A stretch of 50,880 bases of DNA from Haplosporangium gracile (lineage: Eukaryota > Mortierellomycota > Mortierellomycetes > Mortierellales > Mortierellaceae): positions 1 to 50,880 of the forward strand of contig JAAAUF010000202.1 of the NCBI GenBank assembly GCA_015499985.1, written 5' to 3'. Under the pieces are notes generated by a model. That model saw only the letters and a list, made by a program, of their open reading frames with translations, was not told the DNA's origin and searched no databases. The translations under genes were made by a program, and so were the position numbers. Shown here in pieces: positions 1 to 10,180 of the stretch; position 1 is the first letter of the stretch; each line of letters starts with the position of its first letter.

Positions 1-64
1 TGGCTAATCGGGGTTCAGCGGCCGAAATAAAATATTCTATGTGAAATGCGCAATATTTTCTTTT

Positions 65-2219
65 TTACAACTTTGTCGAAATAAGGCCCTTGAGCATATC
101 AAAAGAATTACCATCAGGCTGCAATCTAAACTCCTCTCCCACAATATCCCGCCCTTGCTCATCGACACCCACAGTCTTAAGCAACCCATAATCCAACGTG
201 ATCCCTTGAATCCTCACTCTTCTATGAGGAGTCATGGTCGTCAGGGTCACAAACGCATTGGTGTGGAGCCAGCGTTTGTAATAGGTCTGTTCAAGCTGTG
301 CGAATCCGGTTCCGTTGCCTTGGAGGAAGGTGTTGTACATTTGTTCGAGCTTGACGAGGATATGGGCGAGGAGAGTTTCTTGGGTGAAGAAGGAGAGGTT
401 CTTGCCGGTTTTCTTGTTATGATAGCGGATCAGGTGGTTGATAGACGTTGTTGGGTTCGGGTTTGTCGTGTTAATTCCGCAACCTAATTCAATTTCAAAT
501 AATTAGAACGAGATTAATTTCATTGTCAACTCGTGACGCAAAGTCATAAGTACAAACGTGAGAGAAAGACTTACCGGCGACAAGAAGAAACTCGGAGCCG
601 CTAAAGTTGGAGTTGACAAGGACACCTCCAACCTTGACCATACGAGGTGCAGTGCCCTCAGGTGCGGGCTCCTCGCCTTCCTCCAGGGGTGCCTCTGCAT
701 AGATATCATTAGGCCATTTGAGCTTCAACGGCAACTCCTCATACCCAGGCAAGGAACAGACACTCTCGACAACCGCCAAGGCAACCAGGTACTGCACAAA
801 GACCGCCGACGCATGACGTGCCTGAAAAGGATGTCTCAACACCATCGAGAACTGAAGACAGCCAGGAGGAGAGATCCAAGAGTTGCGTCCACGGCCTCTT
901 CCGGCTGTCTGGACAGTTGCATTACAGACAAAGCCCGTAGGAAGGTGTTGGCAGAACGCAAAGTTCTTGTCGAGCATCGTCTGAGTGGACGAGACGACCT
1001 CTCCATACAACAGCGAGTTTCCAAACGTGAACTGTTGAGTTGGTGGACGAATCTTTTTCAAATGCTGAAAATAATCATCCATGACAAACAAGGGGGTGGT
1101 CGAAGCTGGGGGTCCCCCATCGTGACAGACGACTAGGTTCTTGATCACCTTCTCCTCGCTCTCTCCTTCTGCAGTCTCTGAAAGTGTCGAAGTGTGGACT
1201 GGGATCGTGTGCTGAGGCGACGCGATCAGTTGGAAGGTGTCATTGGGCTCCTTGATGAGTCCCTCAGGTGTCGCAATTGATCTCAAAGAATGGGCCAGCA
1301 GTGTTGTATAGGCAGGCTCTACCGATGCAAGGTATAAAGGCGTCAAATCAGGGACCCCAAGGATGGCTCCTGGAGGAAGGGCGACAGGGGTAGCGTCCGG
1401 GGCGGCTGCTGCCTGAGGAACTTCGGACTGCGACAACTTGAGCCCCAACTTTTTCAACAAACTCCTGACCAACAAGAGTCTCTGCTGATCTGTCTCCAAC
1501 AACCGCGAAACGACGTTAGGCAAAGGTCCGTACTCGGGGTTTCCTGCATCCAAATGGGCAGGGTCGTACTCTGGATGGACTCCTGTCAAGAGCGCAACTC
1601 CTTGTCCGACCTGACACACAATCATCGCAGCCTTGCGACCTTCGCTACTGTCAGTGTCATTGTACCAAGCCAAAACCGAGCATCCAGGCTGCTTCTCCGC
1701 ATCAACAAAATACCCTCCACCATTGAAATAAACCCTCGTCTCCTCAAACCCCAACCTCTCATCGCCTCCAAACTGCTCCTCCACCAACCGGATTCCAATA
1801 GCATTAGCCCCCTGCTCAGAATCATAAACAAACCCAGGATAAACAACCCCTCGACACTCCCCGCCAAAAAATTTCAATTCTCTGGCACCCTGAACTTCAA
1901 GGGGAGTTCCCACCTCAAAAACGATCCGATCCGACGAGAAATAGGCACCTGCGCAGATTCCCCAAAACCTCCCTCCTGCTGCAACATAGGCACGGATCTT
2001 GTCGTTGGCGGCGCCGTTAAGATCCTGGGTGTAGGGGACATCCCGCCCACCTGGAATGACTAGGAGGGAGGTGGATTCTTCCCACGGTTCGGTTGTAAGG
2101 CCTTTGGCGTCGATTTTCATCACGTCGTAGTGGTGGCCGACCAGGGAGCGCAGCGTGCGAACGGTGTGAGCCAGTGATGCCCTCGAGGTGCCTTCGCCCG
2201 AGTAGACCAAGACGTTCAT
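65..2219 (-). CDS. BPL1: Biotin--protein ligase (holocarboxylase synthetase)
   Basis: Two exons, 575-2219 and 65-483, joined by a 91-nt intron (GTAAGT..TTAG); the joined frame gives 687 aa, close to the roughly 690 aa of yeast Bpl1. The enzyme activates biotin with ATP and attaches it to carboxylases such as acetyl-CoA and pyruvate carboxylase. The N-terminal third is the amidotransferase-like BPL_N domain (starts MNVLVYSGEG; GICAGAYF nucleophile-elbow-like motif). The catalytic part has the biotinyl-AMP loop GRGRGRNSW (about residue 495), LKWPNDIY, and KVGGVLVNS followed across the splice by VAGCGINTTNP. The ATG at 2219 was chosen because the BPL_N domain starts there; the open frame continues 60 codons upstream through pyrimidine-rich leader sequence that looks untranslated. 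The C-terminal domain ends at 65. Identification is from remembered family motifs. Confidence 0.93.
484..574 (-). other. Intron of biotin--protein ligase gene
   Basis: Donor GTAAGT and acceptor TTAG on the minus strand. It interrupts the GCGIN motif codon-exactly (phase 1), and splicing restores VAG-CGINTTNP, so it is well supported. Confidence 0.9.
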
Positions 2220-2727
2220 TGTGAATGAAGAGTGTGAAGGAATGGGAAAAGGACGTGTTTGTAAAAAGTAAGAATGAATGAAAGGAAGAAGAAAAGGTAG
2301 ACAAGAAAAGGGAATGAGCTTTGTCAAGAAAAACGCGTCCAAGGGTGTCAAAGTCGAGATGCAATGTCGTTGGGGCAAAAGGGACTTGAAGAAAATCAAT
2401 TTGCTCCTTGCTCGAATTCGTCACGTGTAAGAATATCATAAAGGTTGTCTATGCTTCATTACTCAATCAGCGACACAGGTCAATCGATCACTACAAGAAC
2501 ACTGCTTGCCCGCAAACTGCGCCTTGACAATGTAGTAACCCCTGTCAATGTAATCGCCTATAAAAATATCTTATTAATGTAACATGTGTCTATGTTGTGT
2601 TCTTTTTGATTATTGTTGTACACTCCATGTTGTAACGACCGAGAAAAAAAAAAGGGAAAGAAAGACTGGCAAAAGAATAAAAAACAGTAAAACCAACAGC
2701 TTCCAACAAGAGAAAATAAATGTCTCT

Positions 2728-4685
2728 CTAGTCCAAATCGGTTTGCTCGAGAATGACATGCGATGATGACTCCTCGTTCGAGTCGTGCTGGAAGAAATCA
2801 GACAGACGCAAGGCGCGAACCTCGTCACGATCCAAGACAACACCGTCAAGAGCGCCCTTAGTGTCAGATCCCTTCCCCCTGAGGTACTCTCTCAATGGCA
2901 ACATTGAAGCGTTCCTGCAGGCCTCCTTCAAATCACTTCCTGAAAATCCTGCAGTCCTCTGGACCAGCTTACGGAAATCAAACTTGGGATCGATCTTGGT
3001 CTCTGCCAGCATCTATTTCATCAAACATGAACAGCAATAGTAATGAATGTGAGTATTCGGATCAACGGATGCAACGATGCACTTAACACAGCTCTACGTG
3101 CATAAAAATGTGGCCAAGGAGGCACTCACCAGCTTCAAGATGTTCATGCGCTGCTCCTCAGAGGGCAACTTGATGGCGAACCGCTTGGGCATTCTCCTCA
3201 AAATGGCAGAGTCGATATCGTTGGGGCGGTTGGTGGCGCCAAGGACAATGATCCGGGTATCCTCTCCTGTTGTCAGACCGTCCCACATGCTCATAAACTC
3301 GGCCTTCATCATGCTGGTGATCTCATGGTCGTTGCTACGACGCTCTCTCAGGAACGAATCAATCTCGTCAATAAAGATAATGGCAGGCTGCATCTTGTGG
3401 GCCAAGGAGAACAAGGCAGCAACCAGCTTGTTGGACTCTCCAAACCACTTGTCAGTTAAGGTCGACACATGCATGTTAATAAAAGTCGCTCCTGATTCCT
3501 TGGCAAGAGCCTTGGCCAACATGGTCTTTCCGCATCCGGGGGGTCCGAACAACAACACTCCCTTTGGGGCTCCCAGCAATCCAGAGGCACTAGTGAAAAG
3601 CGCAGGGTGGTTGAGGGGTAAGATGACACTCTCGCGCAGGGAACGGATGATAGGATCCAAACCACCAATCTCTACAGGGGATCGAAGGGTGAAGAACGAA
3701 CAAAAGAATAAGGGATGAAAAAAGTGAGGGGTCAGTTGGTTACGTCCCGCCCCTTCCAAAACAGCAAAGCAATTGGCTCAGACACACAAACAAAAAGTCC
3801 CTCTTGTTTAATCTCTCCCTCCTGCAACTCATTCCATCGTCTTTCAAAACACAAGGATACTTACGGTCAAAGTCAACCTTAATATCCTCTGGGTGAACGA
3901 CTTCGGATGCGATAACCTGCTCGTACTCGTTCAACTTGATATCACGATGCTACCAATTGTAATGTATAAAAGCGACTGACGTTTAGCAAGACAGACAGAC
4001 AGAGAGGAGGACCCCTACATTGATCGTTTTTCGGAAGGATGATTGTTGGACAAAATAACAAAAAATATTTCTGAGCACAAAAAAAATGTTTAGTTGATTC
4101 CTTCCTTACCCCGAGCCGATCCAGGACTTTGGCGCTCTTTTCATGTGCATCCTTCTTTTTTGTCTTTAAGGGATCCATCGAGGAGATGATATACTTGAAT
4201 GCATAGTAAAATGCAGCCTGCGACAAGGCAAATAAAGCCACTAAGGGTACCCACAAGATATTACGCACAGGCAACGTTAGTTTTCAGGAACAAAGACAGC
4301 ACGGCTCCTTTCATCTGTGGCCCCACCAATAGCTCAGTCTTAGTTCCTGAAGACGAAGGCTCCTGTGTGTGCTCGGAAGTGTAGTTCCAAAAGCCCTCGT
4401 CGTCCTGTCGTCTTGGTGTCAAAAATAATAAGCACTCAAAGGCTATCCGCCAGGTTGCTTGTTGCTCACAGTATTACGAATGCGGGCGGTTGGCGATGCG
4501 GACCTGGAAAGCTCTTCTAGCGCCTTTCATTGTCTTGCTCCTCGCCAAGCCAAGCGAAGTGATGCACTACTTCCTGCTTGCTGCAAGAAAAGAGTGCCGG
4601 GTCGAAGAGTAGGCTCGAATGAGTGTTGCGAATGAGCGAGAGTTGACTTACAGTCGGCGATGTACTTCTTAGTCTGTGGTTGCAT
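2728..4685 (-). CDS. MSP1: Msp1/ATAD1-type mitochondrial outer-membrane AAA ATPase
   Basis: Five exons: 4652-4685, 4110-4240, 3865-3949, 3130-3671, 2728-3012, giving 358 aa (human ATAD1 361, yeast Msp1 362). This family extracts mislocalised tail-anchored proteins from the mitochondrial outer membrane. The N-terminus ([12 protein letters not shown]...) leads into one membrane span at about residues 12-31. Then come a linker, Walker A GPPGCGKT (126-133), pore loop KWFGES (158-163), Walker B IIFIDE (181-186), a GATNRP sensor and RRMPKRF arginine-finger region, and GFSGSDLKE in the lid. The exon holding the membrane span has no ATG of its own. The only phase-matched solution I found is an 11-codon first exon at 4685 spliced over a 411-nt intron that carries a CTAAC branch site about 35 nt before its TTAG acceptor. 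Exons 2-5 are very secure, exon 1 less so. Confidence 0.9.
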
Positions 4686-4832
4686 CGGAGAAGAAGGGGA
4701 AGGGAGGAAGGAGGTAGGGTGCTGAGGAAAGAAGGGATCGGCTGCGATGGAACAAAATTCAAAGACAAGGAAAAGAAAGAGGGCTTGTTCAAAAATGGAC
4801 AAAGAAATGTTTCACGTGATAGGTAATGTAAA

Positions 4833-4838
4833 TTTATT
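4833..4838 (-). terminator. Candidate poly(A) signal AATAAA of the MFS gene
   Basis: Canonical AATAAA on the minus strand overlapping the TAA stop of the transporter. It is unusually close to the stop, so a later site may be used instead. Confidence 0.35.
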
Positions 4839-6795
4839 TGACAAGGCGTCGTTGGATGTGGTAGCGGTAGGCCATCATGGCAAAGAGGACGACACCACCT
4901 GCAAACCACATGGCTGCATCGTATCCAATCATAGCCTTGTAGTCGCCAGCCTGCTCAAAGATCTTGCCAGCAATAGGCAGGGTAAACAGGTTTCCTGGGG
5001 TGTTGATCAGGTAGATAATCGTCAGTCCAGATGCCAAACCGTCAAGTCCGGCAATGTTGGCAGTGATCGACGCGATCATCGTAAAGAATGCTCCCGAGAA
5101 AAACCCGTACACAATCGAGAACGCTAGCAACGCTCCGTGAGTCGTTGCAAACATCCAGATAAAACAACTGGCTCCTGTTGCAATAAACGACACTCCTGCG
5201 ACTGGAATGGCGCCCAACCGATCTCCTGCGATTCCAATCAGAATACGTCCGACGGCATTGGCTCCCGACATGATGGCCAGCAATTGTCCTCCTTGAACGT
5301 TGGGGTCCAGTCCGATGACATCCTTGGCAAAGGAGGGTACATAGGTAAATGGGACCACATAGGCGAAACCAAAGAGACAAGAACAGATGAACCAGAGCAT
5401 AAATCCGAAATCTTTCATAATGGACCAGTTCATGACCTCGCGTTTGTTCTCGACAGGGGGGCCAGCAAGCTGACGCGGGGCCCGCATCACGATAGCTGCA
5501 AAGGCCGTACAGACAAAGTGGAAGATGGCAAAGATCCTCAGGGTCCAGTAGATATCGACAGCATTGATCAGCGCAGGGAGCACAAATCCAAGGCCAAGAC
5601 CTCCAACACCGGCGCCACAGAAACAAATGCCCATCGCCAGACCACGGTGCTTGTCGTACCACAGAGGTGGGATGGCTGTCGCGGCAATGTTGAGAAATGA
5701 GGCACCGATTCCAAACATGATACCCTGGGTCAGGTAGAGTTGCCAGAGCTCGGTGCACCAGGAGGCGAGGAGGAGACCTAGGGATGCGATGATACAGCCT
5801 GCCCAGAGGGTGATCTTGTGTCCGAAGCGGTTCATGACTGGTCCTGCAATGATGGTGAAGCCGAACTGGAAGCCACTGGCGAGAGAACCGACAAAGGAAA
5901 TGGACGACTGGGTTTTGCCCCGGGTACCGTAGATGTCGTTGTATTTGGCCTGGAAGATGCCGTAAATAGAGACATATCCGATTAGAGCTAGGATAATCTA
6001 GTGACGACAGGTACACAAGGAAAAAAAATGTTTGTTAGTATTGATAATAATAATAAACAAAACAAAAGTTGTGCCGAGAATTGGAGCTCCGGACAGCCGG
6101 TGTGCGGGGTGTGTTTGTGAGGTGCTATATGAGGAGTCGCGGAGTGTGCAGGGCACCCTCCCATGATAAGGATAGGCAGAACGATACAGCCGAGGGGTGG
6201 AGTGTTTGCGATGCTTGAAAGGAAGAGGGAGCATGGAGGGATGGATGGTGGTTCAAGAATGAATGTGCTCTTTTAAATTTGCCACGAGTTATGTTCTATA
6301 CACAGCCACGGACACTGTTACACAAAACACCAACAAGACGCAAGACGTTGATCCGATCTGATCCAACTCAAAAACAAAAAAATTCAAACGACAAAACACA
6401 TGAACAAAACTTACAAGGAAGCCTCCAAAGACGACAAGGTATCCGCGGTATCCACCCTCCATAACAACACCATCATCACTCATCGATCCTCTCCGGCTTA
6501 GAGGCTCCTCGCTTTTAGGATCGCTTGCTCTCCTGTCATCCTCGTCAAGGTAATGAGGATGAAGGCCATCTTCAATTGAAGCATCGATCGTCTTTCTGTC
6601 CGAGAACGAGTCAGGCCGTGATTGTAATGTTGGGCTGGAAGAAGGCACGGCGAGACCGTTGTTGCTGTTGCTGTTGCTGTTGGTGTGGTTGATCGTAGTT
6701 GTACTGCTGTTGACAGTCAAGTTCCCGTAGGTTGAGGCCATTTCTGCTGGCCTCATAAAGGGATCTGTCGATTGTTGTTGTGGTTGGTTTGTCAT
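4834..6795 (-). CDS. MFS transporter, monocarboxylate porter (MCT/Mch-like) family
   Basis: Two exons, 6415-6795 and 4834-5997, joined in phase 0 over a 581-nt intron (GTAAGT..TAG); 514 aa. A cytoplasmic N-terminal tail of about 110 residues is rich in S, T, N and acidic residues and ends in an EGGYRGYLVV motif typical of the start of TM1 in monocarboxylate porters. The intron cuts TM1 (...GGFL | IILALIGY...). About 12 hydrophobic segments follow; MNRFGHK lies between TM2 and TM3 in the position of MFS motif A. Relatives carry pyruvate, lactate, riboflavin or other monocarboxylates, and the substrate here cannot be read. The stop codon overlaps a minus-strand AATAAA (4833-4838). The gene lies head-to-tail with MSP1, only 148 bp from its start codon. 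Confidence 0.88.
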
Positions 6796-7140
6796 CGGAA
6801 GCCGGGGTATAGCAATTCAGACAGCGAAAAGAAAAAGAAATCTCCGATTGAAGGATGAGGTAGAGGTCAAATAAGGCAAGTTGTTTTGATGCGGGGGTGG
6901 GGGTTGAAGAAAAACGAGAATTGAAAAAGAAATAGGGAGCGAGAGAAGGTGCCCTTCAAGGATGAATCAAGAAACGAGGTGTTTGAGAGTGAGAAATGGA
7001 TGGATATTGCGTAGGGTGATGTTGCACAAAGAGTACAGGGATAGGTAGTGCAGGGTATGTGAGCAAAAAAAGCGATGAGATGAATTATGGGGATGAAGGT
7101 ATGGTTACAAATGAAAGGAAATGGAGAAGAGGGAGAGAAA

Positions 7141-7184
7141 GCGAGAGAGAGCGAGAGAGAGCGAGAGAGAGCGAGAGAGAGAGA
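7141..7184. repeat. Tandem repeat, 10-bp unit GCGAGAGAGA x4
   Basis: Four exact copies of a 10-bp unit followed by a short GA run. It lies about 350 bp upstream of the transporter start, with CT sense on that gene's coding strand. Confidence 0.9.
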
Positions 7185-8468
7185 AATGAAGAAAGAAAGA
7201 AAGGAGAGAGAAGAAAAGAGAAGGATCATAGAAAAAAAGAAGGTAGGGAAGACGCCATAAATACCAAAAAAAAAAAAAAAAATCCAGGGTATGTGTCCAC
7301 ACTAAGAGTGTGACAAAAGAAGAAATTGCTTCTCCGGAGGCGCCAGTGAGTGGTGCCAGCTGGTTGGTGGCTGAAAGGCTGAAAGGCACATCCTATAGCC
7401 CCCTCCCCAAAAGTAGTCATTGAAAAGAGACGGTTTCAGTCTTCATCCAGTGTGGGGAAAACAGTCCCCCATTCTTTTTTGTTCTTTATAAGTCGAGTCT
7501 AGGTCGCCATGGTTTGATTTATTTACGAAATGGTACCTTCGTAGCAATGACATGGCCATGGTAATGATTCCCTCCAAGGTTAAATTGAGCGATCAAAGGT
7601 CCTGGATCCAGAGAACGCGCAAAATATGTGGGGAAATTAAAGTCATTTATTGTTTGTTGCTCGATTCCAACTTGTTGATAGAAGAGGAAATTGAAGCACC
7701 CCCAAACCCCTAACCTCCCTTCTGAGCCACACCCATTCCTGCCCTGTGGATCCAAGTGACTTCAAGACGGGTTGTTGTATCTTGCATAGAATACCTCTTC
7801 CGCTGACCTTTGACCCTTTACCCTTTCCTTCCCTCATCGCGCCTCATCATCCGTGTTTGAACCGGAACCCGAGACCGTGCATCCAATTTGGGGTCGTGAA
7901 CCGGAATGGTAGTAAAGCTTTCTTTAAGTTAACCAACAAGCACGATCTTTCCCTTTTTAGCTTTTGGGGTAAAAGAGGGGGATGATAGAGAATGGAGAAA
8001 GTGAGCCAGTTGCGATTGCAATTGAGAAAAAAAGCCGTCTGTCTTTCATGTCATAATTCAGTGGATGTTGCCGGTGATCTGGCTCATCGTGTCTGAACTA
8101 GGCGAGACGATGACGCTTCTTCACTTCCCTCCCCGTCACCTTCCCTCGTTACCGCCCACTCTCGTTAAAATTTCTAGGATTGCCGTTATTATTTAGTTGG
8201 TAGACGGACGAAATAAGAATGTGGAATGGGTCGATAGCAATTAAGCAATATCCTTCTTGCTCGAGCGATGGATTCTAGACTTAACCGCCTGCCTCTCGTT
8301 GTCCGTTGCGATGATTGTCGTCTTGTCGTATTCGATCCGTCGGTCAGTCGGTTGTCTCACTCGAAATACGACCAGGCCAAAAGAAAGCCGGTTTTATCAA
8401 GTCGACCGGGTGATCTGTTGCCATCATAATCATCCGTTCTTCTAAGGCATGCCCTTATTTTCTAGAGA

Positions 8469-8476
8469 TATAAAAA
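8469..8476 (+). promoter_or_regulatory. TATA box TATAAAAA
   Basis: Clear TATAAAAA about 250 bp upstream of the ATG at 8722, followed by a CT/T-rich leader. It is consistent with transcription starting near 8500. Confidence 0.6.
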
Positions 8477-8721
8477 CCTACCGTTTGCTATACCTCCCAC
8501 ACCACCACCACCACCACCATCATCATCGTCGTCATCTTTATCCGCCCACATCCTCATCTACACCGTTATCGGTCATTCGCGCGTTGCAGTAGCAAGTCCT
8601 CGTCTTTGATCTAATCTATCGTATCATTTTATCAACTGGCATTCATCTCTCTCCCCTCCTCGCATTTTTTTTTTTTTTCATTCCTCACCTTCTTTCGCTT
8701 TTTGAAAACTACGTCCATCAA

Positions 8722-9798
8722 ATGGCTGCTCCACCCCGCCCTCGTTCCACATCCTCAACCTCACCACGCCGGCCATTCTCCCACTGGTCTACCACTTTAA
8801 CACTCACCCTCCTCCTCATACTCTCTATCTTCCCCACCACACCCTTCACCGAGGCAGCACCCGCAAAACACACTCTCGCCCCCGCCAACCTCCTAACCTC
8901 AATGTCCATCCAATTCTCAGACACAGCCCCCCTACCTCTCCAACTCCAAATCGAATCCCAAGTCCGCGGCTCCCAAAAACTAGCATACCTCCCCACCACC
9001 GGCCCCTCCCTCGACTTCTATTACCTCAACTATCGACCCACCTATCTCGCCGACTCGGGCCAAATCGATTTCTGGATGTTGACACCGGAGGGAAGCCAGG
9101 CACCGGCGACAGGGTCGTTAGAATTGTTTGATGAGTATGGCAAGATCCGGTTGGCGACACTTGTGGAAGAGGGAACTGAGATTCCGCAGGCGGTCGCGAA
9201 TAAGAACCAACCGTTTCTGTGGAAGTCATGGAAGATCCCCAAGACCCTTCAGGCTGACTTTGACTTTTCAGAAAAGTTTCGCATCGTCCTCAAGACCTCG
9301 GAAAATATCGCAGCAGCCAAGAAAGTCGCCAACGCCGACGCCAACAAGAACGGGAAACGTCAATTCGATGACGCGGGACTGGTCGATTTTTTGTTGGTCA
9401 AGAACAAGAACAAGCACCTCACCTCAGCTGACAACGCCTCGACGCTAAAATCCATGGGCGCAGGGAACATGGTGGTTCAGGATCGTCAGTTCCGGATCAA
9501 AGGGTTGACAGCTTCACCGGGCGGTAAACCCAACCCTGCTAAATTGAACGTCAACTCTATCCTCGCCTCTCCCAAGTCTGACGACAAGTCTACCACTACC
9601 TTGTCCAACAATAACAACAATGTCAAGTCGAACAAGGACGACAACACGGTGGCGGTCGACAAGTCTTCGAGCGACAACGACAGAAATGTGCAGGCGACTG
9701 GAACGCGTTCTGCTGCCTCTCCTGCTGCTCACATATTACAATTCACCGCTCTCATGGCCGTCGTCCTCGCCGCCACCATGGGTGCATCCTTCTTTTAA
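8722..9798 (+). CDS. Secreted, probably GPI-anchored protein of unknown function
   Basis: Single-exon ORF of 358 aa. I do not recognise the family. The N-terminus has a basic stretch, then a strong hydrophobic core (TLTLTLLLILSIF, about 28-40) ending near EAAPAK, a good signal-peptide pattern with a long n-region. The middle (about 55-200) looks folded, with aromatic-rich beta-like sequence (FYYLNYRP, QIDFWMLTPEG). An S/N/D/K-rich low-complexity linker follows (about 255-325), then a C-terminal hydrophobic tail (FTALMAVVLAATMGASFF) directly after small residues, the layout of a GPI-anchor signal. It is likely a plasma-membrane or cell-wall protein. The lack of introns is unusual for this window. 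AATAAA at 9969 is a plausible 3' signal. Confidence 0.8.
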   Translation: MAAPPRPRSTSSTSPRRPFSHWSTTLTLTLLLILSIFPTTPFTEAAPAKHTLAPANLLTSMSIQFSDTAPLPLQLQIESQVRGSQKLAYLPTTGPSLDFYYLNYRPTYLADSGQIDFWMLTPEGSQAPATGSLELFDEYGKIRLATLVEEGTEIPQAVANKNQPFLWKSWKIPKTLQADFDFSEKFRIVLKTSENIAAAKKVANADANKNGKRQFDDAGLVDFLLVKNKNKHLTSADNASTLKSMGAGNMVVQDRQFRIKGLTASPGGKPNPAKLNVNSILASPKSDDKSTTTLSNNNNNVKSNKDDNTVAVDKSSSDNDRNVQATGTRSAASPAAHILQFTALMAVVLAATMGASFF

Positions 9799-10180
9799 GT
9801 GCGTCTTTTTCTTCTTCCATGTATCTCTCTTTGTACCATATTACCCTTTCTTACCATATTCACCATCCACCTTCAAGGATCTTACTTTCTAGCTCCCTCT
9901 TTTGCCGTTTTTTACTACCCTACATCATTTTGTACAACTCTACTGCATAACACACTATACCTACTCCTAATAAACTAATGTTAACGTCCACAAAACAATG
10001 CGTATGATAGTGCTTTTTAAACAAGACTCAAGTACGAAGTACGAGTTCGATGTCGTCGTTTTTGTTATTAGAAGTTTTTTTTTAGGATGCTGTAAGAACA
10101 AGAGGTGGTTGTAGTAAGATAATATAAAAACAATGAAAAAAATGGAACAATAGGTCGCAAATAAACAAATTGTATAGCTA
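9799..10180. other. Convergent intergenic region
   Basis: 3' flanks of the secreted orphan (plus) and the kinase gene (minus). It contains an AATAAA at 9969-9974 and AT-rich sequence, and no further gene is visible. Confidence 0.6.
9969..9974 (+). terminator. Poly(A) signal AATAAA of the secreted orphan
   Basis: Canonical hexamer 170 nt after the stop, in AT-rich sequence. Confidence 0.5.

Larger units (their letters stand above)
6796..8721. promoter_or_regulatory. Divergent intergenic region between MFS transporter and secreted orphan
   Basis: No convincing gene. The left side (6880-7290) is purine-rich on the plus strand, so pyrimidine-rich in the sense direction of the transporter, and includes a tandem repeat and a run of about 18 A. 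The right side holds the TATA box at 8469 and a CAC/CAT trinucleotide stretch (about 8492-8526) in the probable leader of the plus-strand gene. Confidence 0.6.

Noticed and set aside
5042..6016. 324-codon frame opposite/overlapping the MFS gene
   Set aside because: Same strand but shifted frame of the transporter exon, rich in R, H and C with no membrane pattern; the MFS frame is clearly real.
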